Positions 29,166 through 37,712 of a DNA stretch of 64,000 nucleotides are shown here, one piece after another (within the stretch, counting starts at the first letter, position 1; every line of letters begins with the position of its first letter). The notes beneath the pieces were generated by a model. The model had not been told where the DNA came from. It did not search any database and saw only the letters and a list, made by a program, of their open reading frames with translations. The DNA comes from Amylibacter sp. SFDW26 (GTDB lineage Bacteria; Pseudomonadota; Alphaproteobacteria; Rhodobacterales; Rhodobacteraceae), in contig NZ_WEIC01000005.1 in assembly GCF_009184395.1 (NCBI RefSeq), positions 124,001 to 188,000 on the forward strand. The letters run 5' to 3'. A program made the position numbers and the translations under genes.

Positions 29166-30240
29166 CGGCAGGGCCTTCGGATAGGAACAACAGGATACGA
29201 CTGTCTGGTCCAATACCTAATTCATTTGCATTCGCTGCTGCGGCCAAGCCAGCATAGCCTGCCCCACCTGATGGAGATGTTTCCAAGTTAAATCCTGCTA
29301 AACATTTGATTTCATTAAAAACGAAGTCATCTTCCAGCAACATAAAACTGTCAGCGGCTTTTGCTAGGAATTCCAACGCCAAAAGCGATGCCTCTTTACA
29401 ATCTAAACGCCCCATATTGGAAACTGGGCCCCCTGCATGAACAACATCACCCTGCTCAATACCTTTGTACAAAGCCGCAGCATAACTTGGCTCCACAATA
29501 CAGATATGCGGCACGTCCCCCCATGTTTCACGCACATGAACGGCAACAGCACCCGCCAAACCGCCGACACCTGCTTGCAAAAATACATGCGTCGGAACGA
29601 TACCGCCCATTTGGTCAGCAGCTTCAGCTGGCATGGCAAGATAGCCCTCCATGATATCGCGGCCACCATAATAACCACCCCAAGTGCTATCCGCGATCAA
29701 AGTCCAACCTTTATCATTCGCAGTATTTTGAGCGGCGTCGGCGCTTTCTTCGTAATTAGCACCTTCGATCACAACATCTGCACCAAAGCTGCGGAGTTTA
29801 TCGGCAAAACCGGCGGGAACCGTTTCGGATAAATATACAATAGCCCGCGCACCAAAAACACGTGCACCTGCCGCAACGGATAGCCCGTGGTTGCCAGCAC
29901 TCGCTGTGACAAACACATGACCGTTTAATGCAACAGCCATTTCTTCGACGGTTCCCAAGCCACCATTGGCTTTCACTGCGGCCTTTGCGATTGAATACGC
30001 ACCACCTAAAGCTTTGAAACTACCAAGCCCCATTCGTGTGCGTTCATCTTTGATGTGAATACTTGCGACACCAAGTTTTTGCGCCAAGGAACTAACATTC
30101 ACAAGTGGTGTTGCTTTAGCAATTGGGCACGAATTCAACAACATCAGAACTGATGTAATATCAGATGAAAGTGGCTCTTCTATCATCTTGCTTAATGCAT
30201 CTATGCCATGCCCACGGTATGTATTTTGCAAAATTTTCAT
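29158..30240 (-). CDS. PLP-dependent ammonia-lyase, diaminopropionate ammonia-lyase type
   Basis: 360 residues. The PLP lysine lies in DERTRMGLGSFKALGGAY (Lys about 76), a motif close to that of diaminopropionate ammonia-lyase (DpaL/YgeX). The glycine loop SAGNHGLSVA and the QAGVGGLAG segment bind the cofactor phosphate. DpaL turns 2,3-diaminopropionate into pyruvate and ammonia; related enzymes include threonine dehydratase. First gene of the operon: its stop overlaps the M24 start by 8 bases. The protein is somewhat shorter than the enteric DpaL. Confidence 0.82.
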   Translation of the reverse strand: MKILQNTYRGHGIDALSKMIEEPLSSDITSVLMLLNSCPIAKATPLVNVSSLAQKLGVASIHIKDERTRMGLGSFKALGGAYSIAKAAVKANGGLGTVEEMAVALNGHVFVTASAGNHGLSVAAGARVFGARAIVYLSETVPAGFADKLRSFGADVVIEGANYEESADAAQNTANDKGWTLIADSTWGGYYGGRDIMEGYLAMPAEAADQMGGIVPTHVFLQAGVGGLAGAVAVHVRETWGDVPHICIVEPSYAAALYKGIEQGDVVHAGGPVSNMGRLDCKEASLLALEFLAKAADSFMLLEDDFVFNEIKCLAGFNLETSPSGGAGYAGLAAAANANELGIGPDSRILLFLSEGPADD

Positions 30241-30308
30241 ACAATAAGCGTGTCAAAGCTATCGCCGCACGTCAAATTCAATTGCGACTATTTTAGGAGA
30301 TTATGTCG

Positions 30309-31061
30309 TTAATACACCTGTAAATCCTGCGCAAGACGGCTATCAACAACAGATTGAATGATCTGGAATTCATGTCTCACGGCATCGCCAGAAAATCCTT
30401 TATCTTTAGAAAAGCGTTTAAGCTTTTCAGATGATTGCAATATTCTTTTACTATTTGCATCACGCCCCAAGCTACATAGGAATTGGGCTGCATAGGATAA
30501 TAACTCGTTATCCTTCTTCTTTACACACTCACCCATAAGATCATTGATATGGTCCAAATCATCTTTCATAGCTTGTGAATCTGGCACTACACATGAGCCA
30601 GCCAAACGAGGTATAAATCCCTTTGGTTTCATATCATCTGGCAATGCACCAAGTATTGTTTGCTGAAAACACGCCAAATCTGAAATGGGTTTCTCCATGA
30701 AAAACGAAGCTCCAGCCGCGAGTGCATCCTCGCGTGCTTGCCCGCCTGTATCACCACTTGTGGCGATAATTGCTGTTGCTCCCATAGCGTCACGCATAAT
30801 ATCTTTGATGACTTCTACTCCTGATCCATCTGGCAAACCCAAATCCACCACAGCAACATCTGGGCGATAGATACGCAAATGTCTGCGCGCTGCTTTTAAG
30901 CAATCCGCACGGCGTAAACGAGCACCGCTACGTATGGACAAAAGGCGTAAAGCTTCAGAACAATATCTGCTGTCTTCAACCAATAAAATTGTAATTCCTA
31001 AAAGCGGACGTTTCGCGGTCGATTTGGGGCGGCTCCAGTTTGTCATAGTAAGTTTATCCAT
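30309..31061 (-). CDS. Response regulator with receiver domain and unassigned C-terminus
   Basis: 250 residues from the ATG at 31061 (MDKLTMTNWSRPK), which has AAAGGAAA upstream. The receiver domain (about 22-145) has ILLVED, the phospho-acceptor Asp about 73 in VVDLGLPDGSG, Thr/Ser in ATSGD and Lys in MEKP. The C-terminal 100 residues are mostly helical, with no HTH, GGDEF or histidine-kinase motif seen. No sensor kinase is nearby. It might be a phospho-relay or histidine-phosphotransfer-like output; not recognised. Confidence 0.8.
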   Translation of the reverse strand: MDKLTMTNWSRPKSTAKRPLLGITILLVEDSRYCSEALRLLSIRSGARLRRADCLKAARRHLRIYRPDVAVVDLGLPDGSGVEVIKDIMRDAMGATAIIATSGDTGGQAREDALAAGASFFMEKPISDLACFQQTILGALPDDMKPKGFIPRLAGSCVVPDSQAMKDDLDHINDLMGECVKKKDNELLSYAAQFLCSLGRDANSKRILQSSEKLKRFSKDKGFSGDAVRHEFQIIQSVVDSRLAQDLQVY

Positions 31062-31192
31062 GTTTAGTGTTTCCTTTCTTACAACAATCAAACCCGATCA
31101 TCCCTAACGACAGATTAAGACGCTTCAAAAAGTCATGCTTTGTCTTTCTTTTTTTTCATGTAAGAAGGAGCCAACGATAGGAGACACTGAAA

Positions 31193-31597
31193 ATGATCGG
31201 TCGCTTGAACCATGTTGCCATAGCTGTTCCAGATTTGGATGCAGCCAGCGCACAGTACCGCGATACATTAGGCGCCAAAGTGGGCGCACCGCAGGATGAA
31301 CCTGATCATGGTGTAACCGTTGTGTTCATCGAATTGCCCAATACAAAGATCGAATTGTTGTATCCATTGGGTGAAAACTCTCCAATTGCGAGCTTTTTGG
31401 AAAAAAACCCTTCAGGCGGTATTCACCACATTTGTTATGAAGTGGATGATATTATCACCGCTCGTGACCACCTTACGGCAGCAGGTGCACGCGTACTTGG
31501 TACAGGCGAGCCAAAAATTGGCGCCCATGGCAAACCCGTTTTATTTCTACATCCGAAAGATTTCACTGGAACTTTGGTGGAATTGGAACAGATATAA
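31193..31597 (+). CDS. mce: Methylmalonyl-CoA epimerase
   Basis: 134 residues, a VOC-fold protein. The start IGRLNHVAIAVPDLDAA, the metal-binding His and Glu (GIHHICYEVDD, and the final GTLVELEQ) match the family. It interconverts the two methylmalonyl-CoA epimers in propionyl-CoA assimilation. TAGGAG precedes the ATG. It is followed 18 bases later by a DUF1467 gene, a conserved pair in Rhodobacterales. Confidence 0.93.
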   Translation: MIGRLNHVAIAVPDLDAASAQYRDTLGAKVGAPQDEPDHGVTVVFIELPNTKIELLYPLGENSPIASFLEKNPSGGIHHICYEVDDIITARDHLTAAGARVLGTGEPKIGAHGKPVLFLHPKDFTGTLVELEQI

Positions 31598-31615
31598 TCC
31601 CGAAAGGATTTTAAT

Positions 31616-31885
31616 ATGACTATTAGTGCTGCACTTGTTTTGCTTGCTGTGATTTGGTTCATGCTTTTGTTGATAGCCCTACCACTGGGGACACCCAGTC
31701 AGGCCGAGGACGGCCATGTCGTCAAAGGCACGCACCCATCTGCCCCTGCAGATCCAAAATTACGTAAGAAAGCCTTCTGGGTCACATTGCTGTCTTTTCC
31801 TATTTGGGGGCTCACATGTTGGGTGATCCTATCAGGTGTTATCAGTGTTGATACGTTCGATTTCTACAACGGTATCGAGAATTAA
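31616..31885 (+). CDS. DUF1467 family small membrane protein
   Basis: 89 residues with two hydrophobic segments (about 3-23 and 55-78) separated by a loop containing ALPLGTPSQAEDG, characteristic of DUF1467. Function is unknown. It is co-transcribed with mce, AAAGGA being 8 bases before the ATG. Confidence 0.85.
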   Translation: MTISAALVLLAVIWFMLLLIALPLGTPSQAEDGHVVKGTHPSAPADPKLRKKAFWVTLLSFPIWGLTCWVILSGVISVDTFDFYNGIEN

Positions 31886-31956
31886 TCGCTTTAAGGCTTT
31901 TCTTTTGCGCATAAGGGGCGTAATGCCCGCTGAAACCGAAAAATAAGGATGCTCCC

Positions 31957-32313
31957 ATGTCTGCACTTACCGAAGGCGATATCGTCACATTAGTCTCTGG
32001 CTCTCCGCGTATGGCTGTTGAAGGCTTTGAAGGCAAAAATATCAACGTTGTTTGGATCAACGAGGGTACAGTGCATCGTGACACGTTCAACGTAACTTTG
32101 CTACGCAAGTTTGAAGCATCTGAAAGCGGTGATCGCGGTGGGTTCCGTGGTGGTGATCGCGGCGGTGACCGTGGTGGTTTCAAAGGCGGCGATCGCGGTG
32201 GTGACCGTGGCGGCTTTAAAGGTGGTGATCGCAAAGGTGGCGGCAAACCATTTGGTGATAAAAAGCGCTCATTCGATGACCGCAAAGAAAAACCATTTTA
32301 CCGCAAAGACTAA
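31957..32313 (+). CDS. DUF2158-like protein with RGG/GDRGG repeat tail
   Basis: 118 residues. The N-terminal 50 (SALTEGDIVTLVSGSPRMAV...) resembles the small DUF2158 beta-barrel domain. From about residue 55 the protein is Gly/Arg/Asp repeats (GDRGGF, GDRGG, GDRKGGG), ending in basic KKRSFDDRKEKPFYRKD. RGG-rich tails bind RNA or promote condensates in other proteins; here that is inference. AAGGA precedes the ATG. A terminator follows. The repeats are also repeated at DNA level. Confidence 0.75.
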   Translation: MSALTEGDIVTLVSGSPRMAVEGFEGKNINVVWINEGTVHRDTFNVTLLRKFEASESGDRGGFRGGDRGGDRGGFKGGDRGGDRGGFKGGDRKGGGKPFGDKKRSFDDRKEKPFYRKD

Positions 32314-32334
32314 TCACGTCTTAAAAGAATTCTT

Positions 32335-32368
32335 AAACTGGCTCTCACAATATGGGGGCCAGTTTTTT
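32335..32368 (+). terminator. Rho-independent terminator after the RGG-repeat gene
   Basis: Ten-bp stem with one G-U pair (AAACTGGCTC / GGGCCAGTTT, 11-nt loop) followed by TTT; 21 bases after the stop codon. Confidence 0.75.
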
Positions 32369-32505
32369 ATTGGGCAAGATTACGCGGTAACGCCTGTCTC
32401 GCGTTTTCGTGAATTGCATCTCCTTATTGCGAATTTTACGCTCTCCCAAATCAAATGATATTGGGATGTAAGGACTTGTCACAAAAGATAAATAATTTTG
32501 GATTT

Positions 32506-32526
32506 TACTGACAGTAATTGTCAGTA
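32506..32526. promoter_or_regulatory. Perfect inverted repeat upstream of ovoA (candidate operator)
   Basis: Arms TACTGACA and TGTCAGTA are perfectly complementary with a 5-base GTAAT spacer. It lies about 77 bases before the ovoA start in an otherwise AT-rich 230-base leader. The symmetry and size are those of a dimeric repressor or activator site. Which regulator binds it is unknown, and no regulator gene adjoins. Confidence 0.6.
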
Positions 32527-32602
32527 CAGTTGCTCTAAATTCCAGCTAATCACCACGCAAGTGGATCATATTTCCATAGCCATTCAAACATAAGGTAAAC
32601 AT

Positions 32603-34765
32603 ATGCCCTCCGAAGCCTCGCATTCTAATTTTGACTTTTCCAATTCAAATTCTGTCATCACCAAAACCCCAATCCTGAATGAAGGAACGGTGGAATCCAA
32701 ACGTGAAGAAATTCTTGAGTATTTTCACAAAACCTTTTCGCTATACGAAAGCATCTTTGATTGTTTGGTTGATGATGAGGCGTATTACGCTCGCGCAAAT
32801 ATGCTGCGCCATCCATTGATCTTCTATTATGGCCACACATCTGTTTTCTACATCAACAAACTGAACGTGGCAAAGCTCATCAATGAACGCATCGACCCGC
32901 ATCTGGAGTCCACTCTGGCCATTGGTGTGGATGAAATGTCATGGGATGACTTGAACGAGGCCCATTATGATTGGCCAACCCCTGCCAAAGTGAAAGCGTA
33001 CCGCGACAAAACCCGCGACATCGTCGATAACTTTATCCGTACCTGTGATTTCACATTACCGATCACATGGGATGATCCAATGTGGATCATCATGATGGGC
33101 ATTGAACACGAGCGTATCCATTTGGAAACATCCGCCGTTTTGATCCGCGAATTGCCATTGGATAAAGTAAAATCCCATAAGGTTTGGAGCAACATCTGCA
33201 AAGAAATCGGCGTTGCCCCAACAAATGAACTGTTAGACGTGGCTGGCGGTCATATCGAATACGGCAAAGACAAATCCAACCCGCTTTATGGTTGGGATAA
33301 TGAGTTCGGTCATGCCGAAGCAGAAATCAAACCATTCAAAGCTTCTAAATACCTTGTATCAAACACAGAGTTCCTAGAATTCGTTGAAGCTGGCGGATAC
33401 CAAACACGCGATAATTGGGATGACGAAGGTTGGCATTGGGTACAATATGCCAAAGCAGAACACCCTGTTTATTGGGTCAAAGACGGCGACACATATAAAT
33501 ACCGCTCAATGTTGGAAATCATCGACATGCCGTGGAACTGGCCTACCGATCTGAATTACCTAGAAGCGAAAGCATTCTGTAACTGGAAGTCCAAAGAAAC
33601 AGGTAAAAACATCCGTATGCCGACAGAGGCAGAATGGTATCACCTGCGCAATGAAACAACCAATGCGGATCAACCCTACTGGACAGAGGCGCCAGGCAAC
33701 ATCAATCTAGAATATGAAATGTCCCCCTGCCCTGTGGACCGTCATGAATTCAAAGGCGGCTTCTTTGATATCATCGGCAACGTTTGGCAATGGACAGAAA
33801 CACCAATTGATGGGCTAGAAGGCTATAACGTTCACCCGATCTACGATGACTTCTCATCCCCAACATTCGACGGCAAACACAATGTCTTCAAAGGCGGTTG
33901 CTGGATTTCCACAGGCAACTATTCCATCAAAGATTCCCGCTATGCTTTCCGTCGCCATTTCTTTCAATACTCAGGTCTTCGTTACATCGAAGGCGCAGAA
34001 ATAGAGAACCCAGTTATGAATATCTACGAAACAGACGAACAAATCTCACAATACATCGAGTTCCATTATGGCGATGAACACTACGGTGTGAAAAACTTCC
34101 CTGTGGCCTGTGTCGAAGCTTTTGCAGAGCTGACCAAAGATATGACCACAGAACGCGCCCTTGATCTGGGCTGTGCCACAGGCCGTTCATCATTCGAATT
34201 GGCAAAAATCTTCGACCATGTGGATGCGGTAGATTTCTCTGCCCGTTTGATCGAAGCACCATCAAATCTCATTGCCACAGGTTCACAACGCTATGTGATA
34301 CATAACCAAGGCGATATCGTTGATTTCAAAGAGGTGAAATTGGCAGGTTTCGATGGCTATGAGGCAGTGAAAGATAACATCTCTTTCATGCAGGGCGATG
34401 CCTGTAATCTGACAGACAAATACAACGATTATGATCTGGTCTTTGCAGGTAACTTGATTGACCGCTTGTACAAACCAACCGAGTTCTTAGCATCCATCAA
34501 AGGGCGCATCCGTACGGGTGGCCTGTTGGTGATTACATCACCCTACACATGGCTGGAAGAATTCACACCAAAGGAAAACTGGCTGGGCGGCTATAAAGCG
34601 CAAACAGGTGAAAACTATACCACGTTAGAAGGTCTTGCAGATAACCTTGCTCCTGAATTTGAACTGGTACGTGATCCACAAGACATCCCGTTTGTGATCC
34701 GTGAAACAGCGCGCAAATACCAACACTCGGTTGCGGAAATGAGCATCTGGCGTAAAGTGAAGTAA
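32603..34765 (+). CDS. ovoA: 5-histidylcysteine sulfoxide synthase / mercaptohistidine methyltransferase
   Basis: 720 residues in the order of known OvoA proteins. An N-terminal DinB-like domain carries the HxxxHxE iron motif (His169, His173, Glu175 in MGIEHERIHLE). The FGE-sulfatase-type catalytic domain follows (about 205-460; RMPTEAEW, GNVWQWTE, FKGGCW). A C-terminal SAM methyltransferase domain (about 505-715) begins with ALDLGCATGRS. It joins cysteine sulfur to histidine with oxygen and iron, and methylates the later product, making the antioxidant ovothiol A. No ovoB-type PLP lyase is adjacent. Single-gene unit between a palindromic site and a strong terminator. Confidence 0.95.
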   Translation: MPSEASHSNFDFSNSNSVITKTPILNEGTVESKREEILEYFHKTFSLYESIFDCLVDDEAYYARANMLRHPLIFYYGHTSVFYINKLNVAKLINERIDPHLESTLAIGVDEMSWDDLNEAHYDWPTPAKVKAYRDKTRDIVDNFIRTCDFTLPITWDDPMWIIMMGIEHERIHLETSAVLIRELPLDKVKSHKVWSNICKEIGVAPTNELLDVAGGHIEYGKDKSNPLYGWDNEFGHAEAEIKPFKASKYLVSNTEFLEFVEAGGYQTRDNWDDEGWHWVQYAKAEHPVYWVKDGDTYKYRSMLEIIDMPWNWPTDLNYLEAKAFCNWKSKETGKNIRMPTEAEWYHLRNETTNADQPYWTEAPGNINLEYEMSPCPVDRHEFKGGFFDIIGNVWQWTETPIDGLEGYNVHPIYDDFSSPTFDGKHNVFKGGCWISTGNYSIKDSRYAFRRHFFQYSGLRYIEGAEIENPVMNIYETDEQISQYIEFHYGDEHYGVKNFPVACVEAFAELTKDMTTERALDLGCATGRSSFELAKIFDHVDAVDFSARLIEAPSNLIATGSQRYVIHNQGDIVDFKEVKLAGFDGYEAVKDNISFMQGDACNLTDKYNDYDLVFAGNLIDRLYKPTEFLASIKGRIRTGGLLVITSPYTWLEEFTPKENWLGGYKAQTGENYTTLEGLADNLAPEFELVRDPQDIPFVIRETARKYQHSVAEMSIWRKVK

Positions 34766-34773
34766 ACCAAAAC

Positions 34774-34809
34774 AAAAGCCCCAAACGAAACATCGTTTGG
34801 GGCTTTTTT
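34774..34809 (+). terminator. Strong Rho-independent terminator after ovoA
   Basis: Stem AAAGCCCCAAACGA / TCGTTTGGGGCTTT with a 4-nt loop, followed by a further TTT. As it is perfect on both strands with A-runs before it, it probably also stops transcription of the convergent sbtB-like gene. Confidence 0.9.
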
Positions 34810-34830
34810 GTATTTAAATTTCAAACGGTA

Positions 34831-35142
34831 TCAGAACAACTCATCCCGTATCACCATCGTATCAGTCACTGATACTACACCGATATGGCGGTCCAACAAT
34901 GGGAATACCGCGTCAATCGTAGGCTCTAACCGTTCTGGTTTCACCAAGCATACAACCGACGACATGCCCTGTGCACGGCTCACTTGTCCCTGACGGCTCC
35001 AACGGCCTGAACTGCCTGATCCACCAGATACAGGCAACACGCTATAGCCTTTCACACCTGCCTCTGTCAGCAAATCCGTCAGACGTTTTTCCATGATCTT
35101 TTCGATGATAATCTCGATCCGTTTGGCTTCATGCATCTTCAT
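34831..35142 (-). CDS. PII-like regulatory protein of SbtB type
   Basis: 103 residues from the ATG at 35142, which has GGAGGA 6 bases upstream. The N-terminal KRIEIIIEKIMEKRLTDLLTEAGVKGYSV gives the PII-like ferredoxin fold, a glycine/serine-rich T-loop follows (PVSGGSGSSGRWSRQ), and the C-terminus HIGVVSVTDTMVIR is close to that of PII proteins. In cyanobacteria SbtB binds adenyl nucleotides and controls the bicarbonate transporter SbtA. Here it lies immediately downstream of an SbtA-type permease, so the same role is expected. Confidence 0.8.
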   Translation of the reverse strand: MKMHEAKRIEIIIEKIMEKRLTDLLTEAGVKGYSVLPVSGGSGSSGRWSRQGQVSRAQGMSSVVCLVKPERLEPTIDAVFPLLDRHIGVVSVTDTMVIRDELF

Positions 35143-35143
35143 A

Positions 35144-36124
35144 TTATCCTCCGACCACAGCCGTTGCGACTGCCACATATAGTGGAATACCCACTGTAAG
35201 ATTAAATGGGAACGTCACTCCCAAGGACAGTGTTAAATAAATTGCTGGGTTTGCCTCTGGCACCGCCACACGCATCGCAGCTGGTACGGCAATATAGGAC
35301 GCAGACGCAGACAACACCATCATCAATACAGCGCTACCCAATGGCAGACCAATCAACACGGCAAAGAGCAACCCAATTGAGGCCCCGATCAACGGCATCA
35401 ACACACCAAATGCAACAGAGCGATGCGAAACAGCCCCCTTCGCATTCACAAGTCCGCGTCCAGCAACCAGTCCCATATCCAACAGGAACAGGCACAACAC
35501 GCCTTTAAACGGGGCACTGATAAATGGGGCGATTTCGGCAAAACCGTCTTTGCCAGTCGCCAGGCCGATTAAGAATGACCCGATCAACAAAACAATCGAT
35601 CCGTTCAACATAATCTCACGCATTAACGCACTGTCCATGCTGCGATTGTCGTCGCTGTTTTTCGAAATCAACCAAAGTGCGGATATAATCGCAGGTGCTT
35701 CCATCGTTGCTGCCACTGCCACCATATATCCATCATAAGCAATCCCTTGGATTTCCAAAATCGAAGAGGCCGCAACAAAAGTCACAATAGATATAGAGCC
35801 ATAATGCGCAGCAACCGCAGCCGCATCTAATGTCGACATCCGTGTCATCAATCGCAGTAAAACAAATGCTAGAAGCGGCAAACAGGCCGATAGAACAATC
35901 CCCGCAAGCAATGACAATATCAGCTGTGCATCAATACCGTATCCAGACAGGCTTGCCCCGCCTTTAAAGCCAATCGCGAACAACAGATACAGCGACATGC
36001 CTTTGGCAATCGCTTCGGGGAAGTTTAGATCAGATTTAGCAATGGCGGCCGCAAAGCCTAAGGCGAAAAAAAGAATGATAGGGGACAGTAAATTCTGTTG
36101 AGCCAGTGCAAAAAGTTGTTCCAA
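35144..36124 (-). CDS. SbtA-type sodium-dependent bicarbonate permease
   Basis: 326 residues with about ten hydrophobic segments; starts with TTG at 36124 after AGGGGC. The N-terminal SPIILFFALGFAAAIAKSDL and the KGGASLSGYG segment are typical of the SbtA (PF05982) family of Na+-driven bicarbonate transporters. It is shorter than cyanobacterial SbtA, which has a longer cytoplasmic loop. Inner membrane. It is followed at one base by the PII-like gene. No carboxysome or RuBisCO genes are seen here, so the use of bicarbonate in this heterotroph, perhaps for anaplerotic carboxylation, is inference. Confidence 0.85.
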   Translation of the reverse strand: MEQLFALAQQNLLSPIILFFALGFAAAIAKSDLNFPEAIAKGMSLYLLFAIGFKGGASLSGYGIDAQLILSLLAGIVLSACLPLLAFVLLRLMTRMSTLDAAAVAAHYGSISIVTFVAASSILEIQGIAYDGYMVAVAATMEAPAIISALWLISKNSDDNRSMDSALMREIMLNGSIVLLIGSFLIGLATGKDGFAEIAPFISAPFKGVLCLFLLDMGLVAGRGLVNAKGAVSHRSVAFGVLMPLIGASIGLLFAVLIGLPLGSAVLMMVLSASASYIAVPAAMRVAVPEANPAIYLTLSLGVTFPFNLTVGIPLYVAVATAVVGG

Positions 36125-36219
36125 GAAATTGCCCCTACGGAATGAAAGTTCAAAACCTCAATAGCAATTAGTGTCTAACCGTAAATTTACAAGGATTATT
36201 TATATGAATGAGGCAAAAT

Positions 36220-36253
36220 GAACTAGGGCCAAAGGACACACAGACCCTAGTTC
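36220..36253 (-). terminator. Terminator-like hairpin after the PepSY gene
   Basis: A perfect 9-bp inverted repeat (GAACTAGGG / CCCTAGTTC, 16-nt loop), 10 bases after the PepSY stop on the minus strand and followed on that strand by CATTTTGCC. The T-run is short, so it is a moderate terminator. Confidence 0.5.
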
Positions 36254-36263
36254 TTTACGCGCG

Positions 36264-37673
36264 TTAGGACAAAGCGCGTTTCAGAAAGCTAATCCGCGAT
36301 AGGATCAGGTAATCCAACGCCAACACAGATACCAATGTGATGCCCGCCAATGGAAACGCGATTGAAATCGCAGCCCCCACCAAAACAGCACCTTGCCATA
36401 ATGGCATGTTTGCTGGCGCAGGTGGTGCACCAATACGGCCCGCACGGCTTGGGCGGCGTTTCCACCACAAAACCAAACTACTGATGCTTAGGAACAGAAC
36501 AGCCAGACAGAACACTGTATTTGCCAAAACACTCCATAGGCCCAACAACCCCATGTGCAACGCGATACCCACAGCCATAGCTTTGCCAGCCCATGAATAA
36601 TCTTCATAACGGGCATCTGCCAAAATCTTACCTGTGTATTGATCCACGTGCACCGTACGATCCGCCGTTGGCGATGTGCTATCGCTGTTCATTGAATCGC
36701 GACTGAACGTCCAAACACCCGTTTCGCCTTTTGGCAAGTTCATCTGATAACGCCCTTCAAAGCCAATCTTGCGTGCCAGCATATCCATCGTGTTGATATC
36801 CAACACTGTGCCGCTTTCCAAAACAGCCACACCCGCCATGCTGCCAGAAGCAGGCAGCGGTGTTAACTCAAGCGCCCAAGGCACTTCTTTACGGTCATGG
36901 TTCAGACTTGCATGTGTTTGGTCAGACAACGGAACATTATCCCATTTTTCCGCAGGAAACTGCGACCAGCTTTGGGTCATCTTGCTGCCCCAAATCCCTG
37001 TCCATGCCAGGCCAGAGATTAAGAAAAACACCAAGAAAACAGAAATCCAGATACCAACAGTGCCATGCAGCGATTTCCACAACGTACGACCACGCCCAAG
37101 TGATGGGATCAGCGCCTTGCGCCAGCCACCTTCACCACGCGGCCACCACATATATAGGCCAGTGACCACCAGAACCATGCCAAGAGATGCCGCAATCTCG
37201 ATCATACGGTCACCAACAAAGCCGATCATGATATCGCTGTGTAGGTTATCCATAAAATCATACCAACCTGCACGACGCGAAAATGTATCCAGCACTTCAG
37301 CCGTATAAGGATCAACAACAACCATCTTTGCATCGCCATCAATATCGATGCGGAAAATAGCCGCCAGATCATCTGAACGTGGTGCAATATATTGTTTCAA
37401 CGTCCCGCCTGGAATGGAGGCCAAAGCGGCGTCTGATTGCGCAGAAATAGACAATGCCGCTTCTTGTGGCACAACAGCGATATGCTCACCATCACGGCCA
37501 TCGATATAACCGATCCACAGCATACCAAGGCCTGTGATTGCCAACATAATGAAAAAAGGGATCACGTAGAGACCAGCATAGAAATGCCAACGCCACGCAG
37601 CGAAATAGAATGGGTTTACAGAAGATGCATTAACCGCATCCTCATCAACCCGAATAGGGTTTTGAGAGTTCAT
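36264..37673 (-). CDS. PepSY-associated transmembrane protein
   Basis: 469 residues with four main transmembrane segments and PepSY-type periplasmic regions (about 60-130, 275-350). The N-terminal FYFAAWRWHFYAGLYVIPFF and MWWPRGEGGWRK segments, and the final KRRPSRAGRIG region, are typical of the PepSY_TM family. Some members reduce ferric siderophores or chelates at the inner membrane. AAGGAAAA precedes the ATG. The small CxxC protein gene lies 39 bases upstream and is probably co-transcribed. No TonB receptor is in this window. Confidence 0.87.
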   Translation of the reverse strand: MNSQNPIRVDEDAVNASSVNPFYFAAWRWHFYAGLYVIPFFIMLAITGLGMLWIGYIDGRDGEHIAVVPQEAALSISAQSDAALASIPGGTLKQYIAPRSDDLAAIFRIDIDGDAKMVVVDPYTAEVLDTFSRRAGWYDFMDNLHSDIMIGFVGDRMIEIAASLGMVLVVTGLYMWWPRGEGGWRKALIPSLGRGRTLWKSLHGTVGIWISVFLVFFLISGLAWTGIWGSKMTQSWSQFPAEKWDNVPLSDQTHASLNHDRKEVPWALELTPLPASGSMAGVAVLESGTVLDINTMDMLARKIGFEGRYQMNLPKGETGVWTFSRDSMNSDSTSPTADRTVHVDQYTGKILADARYEDYSWAGKAMAVGIALHMGLLGLWSVLANTVFCLAVLFLSISSLVLWWKRRPSRAGRIGAPPAPANMPLWQGAVLVGAAISIAFPLAGITLVSVLALDYLILSRISFLKRALS

Positions 37674-37712
37674 AAGGTTTTCCTTTGATTTGAATTAAGA
37701 GATTAATTGAAG

